Assembly (NCBI GenBank): GCA_963640685.1
Contig: CAVIAA010000016.1
Location: 1-46,277 of the forward strand
DNA from: SFEL01 sp963640685
GTDB lineage: Bacteria; Bacillota; Clostridia; Christensenellales; CAG-138
Reading direction: 5' to 3'
Length of the DNA: 46,277 nucleotides
Position numbers and translations under genes: made by a program. This document shows, in pieces, positions 24,046 through 32,455 of the stretch (position 1 is the stretch's first letter; every line of letters begins with the position of its first letter). The notes below the pieces were generated by a model. The model made no database searches. It had not been told where the DNA came from and worked only from the letters and a program-made list of their open reading frames with translations.

Positions 24046-24897
24046 ATGAACAGGTGCTTTTTGTCCGTTTTGCCCGGCGGGATACGCGGGGAAGCGGAGC
24101 GGTTCATATCGGAGAATACGGAGGAGATCAGGGTGCGGGTCGGCAGGCCGGTGCTGCTTAGGGGAAGAGAGACGGTGCGCCTTGGGCATATCACAGAGCC
24201 GGAGGAATGCGAAGCGATGCTGGAGCTGGTGTGTGCACATTCGCTCTTCGCTTACGAGCAGGAGCTTAGGGGCGGCTATGTAACGCTGGAGGACGGCTCG
24301 AGAGTCGGGATCTGCGGCAGGCTGAACCCAACGGGCAGCGTGTCTCTGCCCGGCAGCTTTAACGTTCGTATAGCCCGCGAGGTGAAGGGGGCTGCGGATG
24401 GGCTTATAGAGCTGCTGAGGCAGGCGGGGCTTGCATCGGCGCTGATAATATCCGAACCGGGGGTTGGCAAGACGACGGTTCTTAGGGATGCGGCAAGGCA
24501 GCTTTCGCAAATGGGGTATCAGGTGGGCATTGCGGATGAAAGGGGCGAGATAGCCGCACCGGTAAACGGCGTACCCAGGCTGGACGTTGGGGCAAATACC
24601 GACGTTGCGTGCGGCTGCGGCAAGGGAAGGGCTATGGAGTTGATGATAAGGGCGATGGCGCCGGAGATACTGATAACGGACGAGATAGCGACGGGGGCGG
24701 ACGCGGCGGCCGCGCTGGAAGCAGCCGGCTGCGGCATCAGGCTTATATGCAGTGCCCATGCGGGAAGCGCAGAAGAGCTGAGGCGGCGCGAAGGATTGAT
24801 GAATATGGTTCGCTGCGGGGTCTTTGATATGATATTGCTGCTTAAAAGGGAAAACGGCGGAAGGAGCCTTTGCGACATAACGGCGGAACTCATATGA
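24046..24897 (+). CDS. spoIIIAA: Stage III sporulation protein AA, secretion-type ATPase
   Basis: ATPase of the SpoIIIA-SpoIIQ channel linking mother cell and forespore after engulfment; related to GspE/VirB11 type secretion ATPases. The Walker A is EPGVGKTT (about 137-144) and the Walker B region is EILITDE, with the SpoIIIAA blocks GYVTLEDGSRVGICGR and IADERGEI between. It has 283 residues, a little shorter than the Bacillus protein. The start follows GGAGG. First of eight tightly packed genes (AA to AH); the overlap ATGA joins it to AB. Confidence 0.96.
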   Translation: MNRCFLSVLPGGIRGEAERFISENTEEIRVRVGRPVLLRGRETVRLGHITEPEECEAMLELVCAHSLFAYEQELRGGYVTLEDGSRVGICGRLNPTGSVSLPGSFNVRIAREVKGAADGLIELLRQAGLASALIISEPGVGKTTVLRDAARQLSQMGYQVGIADERGEIAAPVNGVPRLDVGANTDVACGCGKGRAMELMIRAMAPEILITDEIATGADAAAALEAAGCGIRLICSAHAGSAEELRRREGLMNMVRCGVFDMILLLKRENGGRSLCDITAELI

Positions 24898-25394
24898 AAT
24901 GGCTATCGGCAATTACGGCGCTGTGCATATGCGCGCTTTGGGGGTATTCAAAAAGCAGGGCTATTGCCGTGAGGGCAAGGCTGATGCGCTGCTTCGGCGA
25001 GGACTCGGAAAGGATATGCCGCGAGATAAAGCACAGGCCAAGGGAGCTTACAAGCATACTTCGCTGCCTTGAGGGTGGCGAGCTATGGGGATTTTGGCAG
25101 CGGCTCATACAGGCGTCATGCTGCTGCGAAAGGGCGGAGCAGGCGTGGAGACAGGCGGCGGAGGAATGGAGCGGCTTTGCATCGCTTTGCGAAAGGGAAA
25201 GGGAGATACTGCTCTGCGCAGGGCAGGGGCTTGGAAGCAGCCCGACGGAGCAGCAGCTGGCCGCCTTCAGGCGGGCTGCGGAGGCAGCGCTGGAAAGGGC
25301 GGACGCTCTGGAGGCGGAACAAAGGGAAAAGGGCAGCATATTTACCAGGGTCGGCATACTCATGGGGCTTGGGGCAGCGCTGCTGCTCATTTAA
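24894..25394 (+). CDS. spoIIIAB: Stage III sporulation protein AB
   Basis: Mother-cell membrane protein of the feeding channel, related to GspF-type platform proteins. An N-terminal membrane span (LSAITALCICALWGY) is followed by a helical cytoplasmic domain rich in Arg/Glu and a C-terminal span (VGILMGLGAALLLI) after the conserved EKGSIFTRVG. The ATG at 24894 overlaps the spoIIIAA stop, giving 166 residues, the usual size. Confidence 0.92.
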   Translation: MKWLSAITALCICALWGYSKSRAIAVRARLMRCFGEDSERICREIKHRPRELTSILRCLEGGELWGFWQRLIQASCCCERAEQAWRQAAEEWSGFASLCEREREILLCAGQGLGSSPTEQQLAAFRRAAEAALERADALEAEQREKGSIFTRVGILMGLGAALLLI

Positions 25395-25406
25395 CGGAGG
25401 GTATAT

Positions 25407-25604
25407 ATGAATATAGACATAGTGTTTAGAATCGCCGGAATTGGCATATTGGTAGCCATAATCTGTCAGCTTTTAAAGCAGACGGGAAGGGATGATATAG
25501 CGATGCTGGCGGCGCTCGGCGGGCTTATCATAACGCTAAGCATGGTCGTTGGAGAGATAAGCTCGCTGCTTGAGCAGGTAAAGAGCATATTCGGGCTGTA
25601 CTGA
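25407..25604 (+). CDS. spoIIIAC: Stage III sporulation protein AC
   Basis: A 65-residue protein with two membrane helices (IDIVFRIAGIGILVAII and MLAALGGLIITLSMVV), the common SpoIIIAC pattern. The turn QTGRDDIA between them is strongly conserved. The start follows ACGGAGGG. It forms part of the channel base with SpoIIIAD. Confidence 0.93.
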   Translation: MNIDIVFRIAGIGILVAIICQLLKQTGRDDIAMLAALGGLIITLSMVVGEISSLLEQVKSIFGLY

Positions 25605-25605
25605 T

Positions 25606-25998
25606 ATGGTCACGGATATACTGAAGCTCGGCGGCGCTGCGCTGATGGCCGTAAGTGCGGCGATGATTCTAAAGAGCCAGCGGCCGGAGCTTGCGCTGTA
25701 TGTATCCCTTGCGGCCTGCATCATTCTGCTCGGCGCCGCGCTTTCTGCCGCAGGGGAAATAAAGCGTCAGGCAGAGGAGCTAATGACAAAATACTCACTG
25801 AACACGCAGGGCATCGGCACGGTGGTGCGCATAGCGGGCGTTGCATACGCGGCGCAGCTTTGCTCGGATATATGCCGCGATGCGGGCGAGGGCGCTGTTG
25901 CGTCCAGAATAGAGCTTGCCGGAAGGCTTATGATGCTTCTTGCGGCGCTGCCGATGGTGCTTTCTGCGGTGGAGGCAATATGCGGCCTGTTAGCCTGA
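25606..25998 (+). CDS. spoIIIAD: Stage III sporulation protein AD
   Basis: A 130-residue protein with four predicted spans and the conserved KSQRPELALYVSLA and VVRIAGVAYAAQLCSDICRDAGE blocks of the family. It begins one base after the spoIIIAC stop and overlaps the start of spoIIIAE, so translation is coupled. It is related to SpoIIIAC by sequence and acts in the same membrane complex. Confidence 0.94.
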   Translation: MVTDILKLGGAALMAVSAAMILKSQRPELALYVSLAACIILLGAALSAAGEIKRQAEELMTKYSLNTQGIGTVVRIAGVAYAAQLCSDICRDAGEGAVASRIELAGRLMMLLAALPMVLSAVEAICGLLA

Positions 25999-27101
25999 TC
26001 GCGGCCTTTATTGCCGCGCTGCTGCTCCCGGGCGCAGCCTTAGCTGACGATATCTCTGTGCCAATAGTGGAATACGATATTTCGGAATGGGAGAGCCTCT
26101 GGCAGGAGGCGAACGAGGCATCAGGCGGCATAGCGGGGAATATGACGGTAGCGGATATTATACGGAACATGCGAAACGGAGAGGACGGCACTCTGCCGGA
26201 TGCGGGAAATATTGCTTCGGCGCTGAAAAACGGGCTGCTGAGCAGGCTGAAAAGACTAATGGCCGTTGTGGCCACGGCGCTTTTCTCTGCGGCTGCCGCA
26301 ATGGCCGTCGGCAACGGAGAAACAGGCAGAATGCTCAGCTTTTGCCTAGCAGGACTTTGCATGGTTTTGATCGCCGCGGAGGTTTATTCCGTCCTTAACG
26401 ATGCAAGGGAGACGATAGACGGCATATCGAGGGTAAACGAAGCTGTGTCGCCTGCGCTGACGGTCATAATAGCCGCCTGCGGCGCGGGCTCGGCAGCGTC
26501 GGTTCAGCCAACGGCCATACTGCTCTGCAGTGCCATGACCGGCGCATTTAGGGACAGCTTTATGCCGTTCATGCTCATGATGTGCGCTCTTTCGGCGGCG
26601 GGGGTGATATGCGAGAGCAAGCAGCTCAAGGCCATTTCTGGGCTGATAAAAAGCCTGCTCAAGTGGGGAATGGGACTGTCGTTTACATTTTTTCTCGGCA
26701 GTGTCAGCATAAAAAGTCTGAATGCCGCCGGGCTGGACAGTGCTGGAACTAAGGCGCTCAGGTACGCCTTCGATAAGTCCATACCGGTCGTGGGCGGCGT
26801 GATATCGGGAACGTATGAGGGGCTCAGGGCGGGAGCCGTTGTGCTCAAAAACGCGGCCGGGACCGCGGCTCTGCTGCTGTTGCTGCTGTATTTTTTCGCC
26901 CCGGGGATACGGATGCTCTGCACCGTGCTTGCGATGCGGATAGCTGCTGCGGTGTGCGCTGCGGCGGAGGATGGCCGGATAAGCAATATGCTTACGGTGG
27001 CTGCAGAGGGTTGTACGTATATGTTTGCGGCGAGCGCCATAGCCGTGCTCATGAATATGCTGTCCGTCGCGGCGGCGCTCTTAGCCGCGGGGGTGGGATG
27101 A
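25980..27101 (+). CDS. spoIIIAE: Stage III sporulation protein AE
   Basis: Large polytopic channel component. A signal-like N-terminus (MRPVSLIAAFIAALLLPGAALA) is followed by a soluble segment of about 100 residues and six to eight membrane spans. Family blocks include YDISEWESLW, KALRYAFDKSIPVVGGVISGTYEG and the glycine-rich C-terminal half. I start at 25980 behind GGTGGAGG, inside spoIIIAD; the reading frame is open further upstream but without a start signal. The product is 373 residues, close to the usual 390-400. Confidence 0.94.
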   Translation: MRPVSLIAAFIAALLLPGAALADDISVPIVEYDISEWESLWQEANEASGGIAGNMTVADIIRNMRNGEDGTLPDAGNIASALKNGLLSRLKRLMAVVATALFSAAAAMAVGNGETGRMLSFCLAGLCMVLIAAEVYSVLNDARETIDGISRVNEAVSPALTVIIAACGAGSAASVQPTAILLCSAMTGAFRDSFMPFMLMMCALSAAGVICESKQLKAISGLIKSLLKWGMGLSFTFFLGSVSIKSLNAAGLDSAGTKALRYAFDKSIPVVGGVISGTYEGLRAGAVVLKNAAGTAALLLLLLYFFAPGIRMLCTVLAMRIAAAVCAAAEDGRISNMLTVAAEGCTYMFAASAIAVLMNMLSVAAALLAAGVG

Positions 27102-27286
27102 TGGCGGAGCTCATCGCAAGGCTCGATCAGGCTTGCATACAGCTCATAGGCATAGCCTGCGGGACGTATATATTAAAGTGTGCGCTGCCATCGGGCGGGC
27201 TGCAGGGCAGCGCAAGGAAGGCGCTGGATATAGCCGCTCTTACGGCTGCTGTAAGAATAATTGCAGGGGTGCTGAATGGAGAATAA
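27098..27286 (+). CDS. spoIIIAF: Minimal SpoIIIAF (membrane part only)
   Basis: Position between AE and AG, an ATGATG overlap with the AE stop and two hydrophobic segments (LIGIACGTYILKCALPSGG and LDIAALTAAVRIIAGVL) around the LPSG--Q-SARK turn identify this as SpoIIIAF. It has only 62 residues against about 200 in Bacillus, and lacks the whole cytoplasmic domain after the second span. There is no sign of a frameshift: spoIIIAG starts 11 bases before its stop. So this may be a natural short form. The assignment rests on synteny and the turn motif. Confidence 0.7.
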   Translation: MMAELIARLDQACIQLIGIACGTYILKCALPSGGLQGSARKALDIAALTAAVRIIAGVLNGE

Positions 27287-27698
27287 CAGGATAAAAAAGC
27301 TGCTGGATTCGCTCGTGGATGGAATGAGAAGGAATAAACGGACAGAGCTCGCCGTATATATAGGTCTGGGAGCGATCTGCCTGCTGCTGTGCCTGCCTGC
27401 TATCGGGGACGGCAGCGCCGGAAAGGAAGACAAAGCCGCGCAGCAGCAGGGCATTGAGCAGAGACTTACCGATGCGCTGAGCAGCGTTCGCGGCGCCGGC
27501 AAGGTCAAGGTAATGATAACCTACACAACGGAAAAGGACACAGAGGCTGCGGCGGGGGCGCTGGTGGTCGCGCAGGGCGCGGCGGATATATCCGTAAGGA
27601 TGAGGCTGCTTTCGGCGGTGCAGGCGGTGCTGGGTATAGATGCCTCCCGTGTGGAGGTGCTGGAAATGGGGGCAAGCATGGCGGAGGAGGGAAAATAG
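27276..27698 (+). CDS. spoIIIAG: Stage III sporulation protein AG
   Basis: Ring-forming channel protein with one membrane span (ELAVYIGLGAICLLLCLP, about 24-42) and an extracytoplasmic domain of the secretin-like RBM fold, with LTDALSSVRGAGKVKVMITY and a VEVLEM ending. At 140 residues it is shorter than the Bacillus protein (about 230), keeping the span and the RBM core but a reduced beta-triangle insertion (residues ERDTEAAAGAL region). It overlaps spoIIIAF by 11 bases, and spoIIIAH follows after one base. Confidence 0.9.
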   Translation: MENNRIKKLLDSLVDGMRRNKRTELAVYIGLGAICLLLCLPAIGDGSAGKEDKAAQQQGIEQRLTDALSSVRGAGKVKVMITYTTEKDTEAAAGALVVAQGAADISVRMRLLSAVQAVLGIDASRVEVLEMGASMAEEGK

Positions 27699-27699
27699 A

Positions 27700-28215
27700 A
27701 TGGTCGGCTTTATAAAAAAACACTTGGTATTTGCGCTGGCAGCAGTGCTTTTTGCGGCGGCATTTTTCGTAAACATCAAGCTGAATTACCAAAAGGAGAA
27801 AGAAACGGCGCAAAGCACAACCGAAACCGAAACTAAAACGGAGACAGAGACGGTTGCAGCCGTTGACGCGGATTACTTTGCCTCCTTCCGCAGGGACAGG
27901 GAGGAGGTACGCAAAACTGAGATGGAGTATCTGGACGAAGTAATAGCTGTTTCTGCAAGCGACGACGAGACGCTTGCAGATGCCAAGGGACAAAAGCTGG
28001 TCCTTGTAGAAAACATGGAGAAGGAGTTTACTATTGAGAGCCTTATTAAAGCCAAGGGCTTTGAGGATGCGGCGGTGACGTTTCATCAGGGCAGCGTGAA
28101 TGTAGTTGTCAAAACAGAGGAGCTGAGCAAAAAGCAGGTGGCGCAAATACTTGAGATCGCAATGAAGGAAACGGGCGAGCCGGCGGGGAATATAAAGATA
28201 ATGACCGGCAAATAG
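27700..28215 (+). CDS. spoIIIAH: Stage III sporulation protein AH
   Basis: Mother-cell partner of SpoIIQ, forming the channel across the two membranes. It has an N-terminal span (HLVFALAAVLFAAAFFVNI), a Thr/Glu-rich linker (ETETKTETET) and the RBM (YscJ/FliF-like) domain with DADYFASFRRDREEVR, DAAVTFHQGSVNVVV and an EIAMKETG ending. The start at 27700 follows GGAGGAGGG; upstream in-frame codons lie in spoIIIAG. The length of 171 residues is a bit short but complete. Last gene of the spoIIIA operon. Confidence 0.94.
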   Translation: MVGFIKKHLVFALAAVLFAAAFFVNIKLNYQKEKETAQSTTETETKTETETVAAVDADYFASFRRDREEVRKTEMEYLDEVIAVSASDDETLADAKGQKLVLVENMEKEFTIESLIKAKGFEDAAVTFHQGSVNVVVKTEELSKKQVAQILEIAMKETGEPAGNIKIMTGK

Positions 28216-28274
28216 GCAAATTCGTGACCAAACTGCAAAATCCTAATCAAAAACTATGCACGGCGGGCAAAATC

Positions 28275-28283
28275 TGCTATAAT
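28275..28283 (+). promoter_or_regulatory. Extended -10 promoter of the asp23-amaP-nusB cluster
   Basis: TGCTATAAT (28275-28283) matches an extended -10; no good -35 is seen at 17 bp. It lies about 33 bp before the Asp23-family gene and after spoIIIA, separating sporulation from vegetative expression. Confidence 0.55.
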
Positions 28284-28315
28284 GTAAAAACAAATTCATT
28301 AAGGAGGACTACATC

Positions 28316-28756
28316 ATGGCAGTCGAAGAGAATATTTCTATGGAAGCAATGGATATACAGGGCGGCAAGATTACATTCGCACCCGATGTGATAGCGACGA
28401 TAGCCAGCCTTGCGGCAAACGAGGTAGAGGGCGTTGACAGCCTTGGCGGAACCGTGGTCGAGGGCATTACCGGTATGCTCAGCAAGAAGAGCATGACAAA
28501 GGGCGTAAAGGTCGAGATCAACGAGAACACCGCGGTCATCGATATAAGCGCCATAATCAAGTATGGCTTTAAGATCCATGAGGTATCCGAAAACCTGCAG
28601 CGCAAGGTCAAGAGCACTATAGAGGACATGACCGGCTTGAAGGTAGAGGCGGTGAACGTGTTCGTTCAGTCCGTGGCCTTTGAAAAGCCCGACAAGAAGG
28701 CGGCTGTACCCGCTCCCGCCCCTGCTGCGGAGCCCGAGGAAGAGAAAGAAAACTGA
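28316..28756 (+). CDS. Asp23/Gls24 family envelope stress protein
   Basis: Cytosolic protein of the Asp23 family, tethered near the membrane by AmaP in other Firmicutes and linked to cell-envelope homeostasis. The core block is GKITFAPDVIATIASLAANEVEGV, split here as ITFAPDVIATIAS and ANEVEGVDSLGG, followed by GVKVEINENTAVIDISAIIKYG and VNVFVQSV. The acidic Pro/Ala/Glu-rich end (PAPAPAAEPEEEKEN) is a low-complexity tail. At 146 residues it is complete. Its start follows AAGGAGG. amaP and a DUF2273 gene follow in the same unit. Confidence 0.9.
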   Translation: MAVEENISMEAMDIQGGKITFAPDVIATIASLAANEVEGVDSLGGTVVEGITGMLSKKSMTKGVKVEINENTAVIDISAIIKYGFKIHEVSENLQRKVKSTIEDMTGLKVEAVNVFVQSVAFEKPDKKAAVPAPAPAAEPEEEKEN

Positions 28757-28809
28757 TACTGGAGCTTGCAATCGGTTGCACCGAATTTTAATACAGAGGT
28801 ATCGAATTT

Positions 28810-29370
28810 ATGAAACCCAAGGTAATTGATCGGATACTGCTGGTTTTGGTGATGCTCGTGCTTTTCGCGCTGGGTCTCGGCTTTGTAGGCGTGGCGCTGA
28901 ATCTTGTTACGGCTGATATGCTCGGCGCCGCAGCTGCGCTGCCATATGCTTCGGCCGCAAACGGCTGGATCACAGCAGGCATAGGTGTGCTGCTCTGCAT
29001 TATAGCAGTAGCCCTTATAATAGGCTTTAACCGCCGCGCTCCGAGGGAAAAGGTTCCCGCGGCGGCAGTGATATCCCAGAACGAGCTCGGAACCTCCAGC
29101 ATAACACTCTCCGCGGTAGACGATATGGTCAGGCGGCACTGTGCGGCAGCAAGCTCAAACGTAAAAAAGTGCGACAGCCGCATAGCTGTTGCTGATGGCA
29201 AGCTGAAAATAGACCTCAAGCTCGCCGTTGCGGAGGACACTAACGTACCGGAGACGACCGAAGCGCTAAGGACAAGCCTGATAGGCTACATACAGAGCCT
29301 CACCGGCATTCAGGTGAGCGATGTAAGCATACTGGTCTCCACCGAACCGGAGCAGAAGGCAGAGGCTTAG
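28810..29370 (+). CDS. amaP: Alkaline shock response membrane anchor AmaP
   Basis: Membrane anchor for the Asp23 protein. Two N-terminal spans (ILLVLVMLVLFALGLGFV and ITAGIGVLLCIIAVALIIGF) precede a cytoplasmic Asp23-like domain that begins near ISQNELGTSSITLS and contains the IAVADGKLKIDLKLAV and VSDVSILV strands. At 186 residues it matches the family. It lies directly after its presumed partner gene and before DUF2273, the standard three-gene order. Confidence 0.88.
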   Translation: MKPKVIDRILLVLVMLVLFALGLGFVGVALNLVTADMLGAAAALPYASAANGWITAGIGVLLCIIAVALIIGFNRRAPREKVPAAAVISQNELGTSSITLSAVDDMVRRHCAAASSNVKKCDSRIAVADGKLKIDLKLAVAEDTNVPETTEALRTSLIGYIQSLTGIQVSDVSILVSTEPEQKAEA

Positions 29371-29396
29371 GCTTAAGGCCGCAGAGGAAACCGACG

Positions 29397-29615
29397 ATGG
29401 ATGAATTTAGGCAATTCTTAAAAGAATACAAATGGCGCGTGATAGGTGTAGCCGGCGGCATTTTGCTGGCGGTGCTGATGTTTACCATAGGCTTCTGGCG
29501 GACGCTGCTGCTTGTGGCAATTACTGCACTGTGCTATTTTGTAGGCTGCGCGCTGGATAAGGGCGGCTTGGAGGGCTTGAATGAAGCCGTGCGCCGCATA
29601 TTCAGAAAAAACTAA
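29397..29615 (+). CDS. DUF2273 small membrane protein
   Basis: A 72-residue protein with two hydrophobic segments (VIGVAGGILLAVLMFTIGFW and TLLLVAITALCYFVGCAL) and a basic end RRIFRKN. It matches the DUF2273 family that accompanies Asp23 and AmaP across Firmicutes. Its function is not established; complex formation with AmaP is an inference from neighbourhood. Confidence 0.85.
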   Translation: MDEFRQFLKEYKWRVIGVAGGILLAVLMFTIGFWRTLLLVAITALCYFVGCALDKGGLEGLNEAVRRIFRKN

Positions 29616-29636
29616 CGCCAAGAGGTATTTTTACAA

Positions 29637-30056
29637 ATGAGCAGAAAAACCGCCCGCGAGGTCGCTATGAAGCTTGCCTTTGCAAGCCTTTTCGGCGGCG
29701 AGGAGACCTATGAGGACGTGCTGGACAAGTCCGGCATAACCGAAGAGCCGCTGGAGGAGGATATCACCTATTCAGAGCAGGTGATAAGCGGAATAGAAGA
29801 GCATGAAGCGGAAATAGACGACATTATAAAAGAACTGTCAATTGGATGGCGTATTGAGCGTATGCCGCGGGTAGACCTGTGCGTGCTGAGGGTAGCTATT
29901 TACGAGATGCTGTATAGGAAGGATATACCCTGCGGTGTTTCGATAAACGAAGCGGTGGAGCTTGCCAAACAGTTTGGCGGCGACAGATCCTCTGCGTATA
30001 TAAACGGCATGCTGGGCACACTGGCAAAGAGGATCGACAGCGCGGCAGAGGTATAA
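29637..30056 (+). CDS. nusB: Transcription antitermination protein NusB
   Basis: RNA-binding all-helical factor that, with NusE (S10), acts in rRNA antitermination. The N-terminus MSRKTAREVAMKLAFASLFG is typical, as are the middle block IERMPRVDLCVLRVAIYEML and the end VSINEAVELAKQFGG with SSAYINGMLG. At 139 residues it is complete. It sits at the end of the Asp23 cluster, with a hairpin at 30085. Confidence 0.95.
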   Translation: MSRKTAREVAMKLAFASLFGGEETYEDVLDKSGITEEPLEEDITYSEQVISGIEEHEAEIDDIIKELSIGWRIERMPRVDLCVLRVAIYEMLYRKDIPCGVSINEAVELAKQFGGDRSSAYINGMLGTLAKRIDSAAEV

Positions 30057-30084
30057 TGCCGCACAGGATAAAGAAAGAACTACG

Positions 30085-30120
30085 CAAAGCATCGTTTGCG
30101 GTACTGCGGACGGTGCTTTG
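30085..30120 (+). terminator. Candidate hairpin after nusB
   Basis: CAAAGCATCG and CGGTGCTTTG form a 10-bp stem (one G-T pair) with a 16-base loop, followed by TTGCTG rather than a T run. It is a partial terminator or a leader hairpin in the 135-base nusB-folD gap. Confidence 0.4.
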
Positions 30121-30191
30121 TTGCTGAAAACAGCCGCACTGCCAGATGGCACTGCAAAAAATCAAGACGCAAGGAACGGAAAAGAAAAAAC

Positions 30192-31040
30192 ATGGCAAAG
30201 CTGATCGACGGAAAAGCCGTAGCTCGGGGAGTGTATGAGAATGTAAGCCGGAGGGTCGCTGTCCTTAGGGAAAGGGGAGTAGTGCCGAAGCTTGCGGTCA
30301 TACTCGTTGGCGACGATCCGGCATCCCGCGCCTACGTCAACTCAAAGGAGAAGCGGGCAGCGGAAAACGGCATAACTACGGAGGAGCATCTCTTTGAAAG
30401 CAGCACAGCTCAGGAAGAGGTCATTCGCCTTATAGACCGCCTGAACGGCGACGAGACGGTTCACGGCATACTCGTTCAGCTTCCCCTGCCGGAGCACATG
30501 GACAAGCTGGAGGTGCTCTCGCATATTTCTCCGAATAAGGATGTGGATGGGCTACACAGGCAAAACGCGGGTGCGCTCATGACGGGGAGCAGGGGCTTCG
30601 TTCCCTGTACGCCAAAGGGAATACTTCACCTTATAAAAAGCACTGGCATAGAGATCGCGGGAAAGAGATGCACCGTGATCGGCAGGAGCAGCCTTGTCGG
30701 AAAGCCGGCAGCGCTGCTGATGCTCAATAACGACGCGACGGTGACCGTTTGCCATACAAAAACGCATGATCTCGGCAGCATGACGAGGGAGGCGGATATA
30801 ATCATATGCGCCGCGGGCTGCCCAGGGCTTATAACAGGCGATATGATAAAGCCGGGTGCCGTAGTGATAGACGTTGGACAAAACCGTATAGACGGCAGGT
30901 GGTACGGCGATGTATGCTTTGAGGAGGCGGAAAAAAAGGCGGGCTTTATAACCCCGGTGCCGGGCGGCGTGGGCCCGATGACCATTGCCATGCTTATGGA
31001 AAACACCGTGGAGGCGGCAGAAAATACCATTGCAGGATAA
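30192..31040 (+). CDS. folD: Bifunctional methylenetetrahydrofolate dehydrogenase/cyclohydrolase
   Basis: Interconverts 5,10-methylene-, methenyl- and 10-formyl-THF. The catalytic lysine region is SRAYVNSKEK. Signature blocks are GILVQLPLPEH and PVPGGVGPMTIAML, with the nucleotide site VIGRSSLVGKPAALLML. At 282 residues it has normal length. I start at 30192 (MAKLIDGKAVA); a longer frame upstream lacks a signal. The stop overlaps the start of xseA, and folD-xseA-xseB-ispA-dxs-tlyA are contiguous. Confidence 0.96.
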   Translation: MAKLIDGKAVARGVYENVSRRVAVLRERGVVPKLAVILVGDDPASRAYVNSKEKRAAENGITTEEHLFESSTAQEEVIRLIDRLNGDETVHGILVQLPLPEHMDKLEVLSHISPNKDVDGLHRQNAGALMTGSRGFVPCTPKGILHLIKSTGIEIAGKRCTVIGRSSLVGKPAALLMLNNDATVTVCHTKTHDLGSMTREADIIICAAGCPGLITGDMIKPGAVVIDVGQNRIDGRWYGDVCFEEAEKKAGFITPVPGGVGPMTIAMLMENTVEAAENTIAG

Positions 31041-32268
31041 CGGATACAGGCTGACGGTGTCTCAGCTGAATGAATACGTTAACGGTATGCTCAAGACGGA
31101 TATACTCTTGAGCAATGTTTGCGTATGCGGAGAAATAAGCGGCTTTAAGCGGCATTCATCTGGTCACCTGTATTTTTCGCTCAAGGACGAGGGCGCGCTG
31201 GTGCGCTGCGTGATGTTCCGCCAGAATGCCTATGAGCTGGATTTTTCGCCGGAGGACGGCCAGTCGGTAAGGGTATACGGCAGCGTTTCGCTTTATGTTA
31301 AGGACGGACAGTACCAGCTGTACGCCGTCAAGATGGAGCGCGAGGGGCAGGGCGAGCTTTACCGCCGCTTTATGCTCATGAAAACGCGGCTCGAGGCAAG
31401 GGGATACTTTGACCGAGGCAGAAAAAGGCCGCTGCCGGCGCTGCCGCGGTGCGTAGGCGTCGTCACCTCGCCAACAGGCGCTGCGGTACAGGATATAATA
31501 AACATAGCTACACGGAGATTCCCCGGAATGAACATACTCCTCTATCCGGTAAGAGTACAGGGAGAGGGCGCTGCGGAGGAGATCGCCCACGCCATAGACG
31601 AGATGAACCGCATAAAAAAGGCGGACGTGCTCATAGTAGGCAGAGGCGGTGGCAGCATGGAGGATCTTTGGCCATTTAACGAGGAAGTTGTAGCGAGGGC
31701 GATATACGAAAGCAAAATACCGGTCGTAAGCGCGGTCGGGCACGAGACAGATTTTTCAATAGCGGATTTTACGGCCGATTTGAGGGCACCGACACCCTCC
31801 GCAGCGGCCGAGCTGTGCGTGCCGGAGCGGGAAAGACTGGAGGAGGATATAGTCAGGTATGCAGCGCGTATTCGCGATGCTGCAGCAGGCTCGCTGGAAA
31901 AGCTTCGTGCGGAGCTTAGCGGAATAGCAAGCTCGGAGGCATTTAGCCGCGTTCGGCATGACTTGGCGATGCAGCGGGGCAGGGCTGAGGCTATTCAGGC
32001 CAAAATGACAGGTGACGCAAGGAGCGAAATAGTAAACGCAGTGCACTCGATAGAAAGCCTTACGGCAAGGCTGGAGGCGCTTTCTCCAGCGGGCGTATTG
32101 GAGCGCGGCTACGGCATGGTGCAGAGCGAGGGAAGGCTGATAGGCAGCGCAAAGGAAATCAGCGAGGGCTCAAGTGCACGGCTGATAATGAAGGACGGCT
32201 CTCTGGATATTACGGTAAACAGCGTGAACATTACTGAAAGGCGGCAAACATGGCAAAGAAAGAAATGA
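31030..32268 (+). CDS. xseA: Exodeoxyribonuclease VII large subunit
   Basis: Catalytic subunit of exonuclease VII, which degrades single-stranded DNA. The N-terminal OB domain begins YRLTVSQLNEYVNGML and includes VCVCGEISGFKRHSSGHLYF. The nuclease core holds VTSPTGAAVQDI, the GRGGGSMEDLW block and VGHETDFSIADF-ADLRAPTPSAAAE. The long coiled coil and C-terminal end follow. The start is uncertain: TTG at 31030, inside the folD stop region, fits the family N-terminus best but lacks a strong ribosome-binding site. That gives 412 residues. It overlaps xseB by 19 bases. Confidence 0.92.
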   Translation: MQDNGYRLTVSQLNEYVNGMLKTDILLSNVCVCGEISGFKRHSSGHLYFSLKDEGALVRCVMFRQNAYELDFSPEDGQSVRVYGSVSLYVKDGQYQLYAVKMEREGQGELYRRFMLMKTRLEARGYFDRGRKRPLPALPRCVGVVTSPTGAAVQDIINIATRRFPGMNILLYPVRVQGEGAAEEIAHAIDEMNRIKKADVLIVGRGGGSMEDLWPFNEEVVARAIYESKIPVVSAVGHETDFSIADFTADLRAPTPSAAAELCVPERERLEEDIVRYAARIRDAAAGSLEKLRAELSGIASSEAFSRVRHDLAMQRGRAEAIQAKMTGDARSEIVNAVHSIESLTARLEALSPAGVLERGYGMVQSEGRLIGSAKEISEGSSARLIMKDGSLDITVNSVNITERRQTWQRKK

Positions 32269-32453
32269 CCTTTGAGCAGGCGCGTGAAAAACTGGACGGA
32301 ATAGTTGAAAAGCTGTCCGCGGGTAATCTCCCGATAGATGAAACGGTGAAGCTCTACGAAGAGGGCGCAGAGCTTTCAAAGTACTGTCTATCCTTGCTGG
32401 CAAAATATGAAGGGCGGCTGGAAAGGGTGGACGCCTCTCTTTCGGAGGAGTGA
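32250..32453 (+). CDS. xseB: Exodeoxyribonuclease VII small subunit
   Basis: A 67-residue helical partner of XseA. The family block TFEQAREKLDGIVEKLSAG is split by a turn at NLPIDETVKLYEEG, both seen here. It starts inside the end of xseA behind AAAGGCGG, so the two subunits are coupled. ispA begins two bases after its stop. Confidence 0.94.
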   Translation: MAKKEMTFEQAREKLDGIVEKLSAGNLPIDETVKLYEEGAELSKYCLSLLAKYEGRLERVDASLSEE

Positions 32454-32455
32454 AT

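Noticed and set aside
30055..30126. A 23-residue frame overlapping the nusB stop
   Set aside because: It starts with TAATG overlap but lies across a hairpin, has no family and a basic, unremarkable composition.
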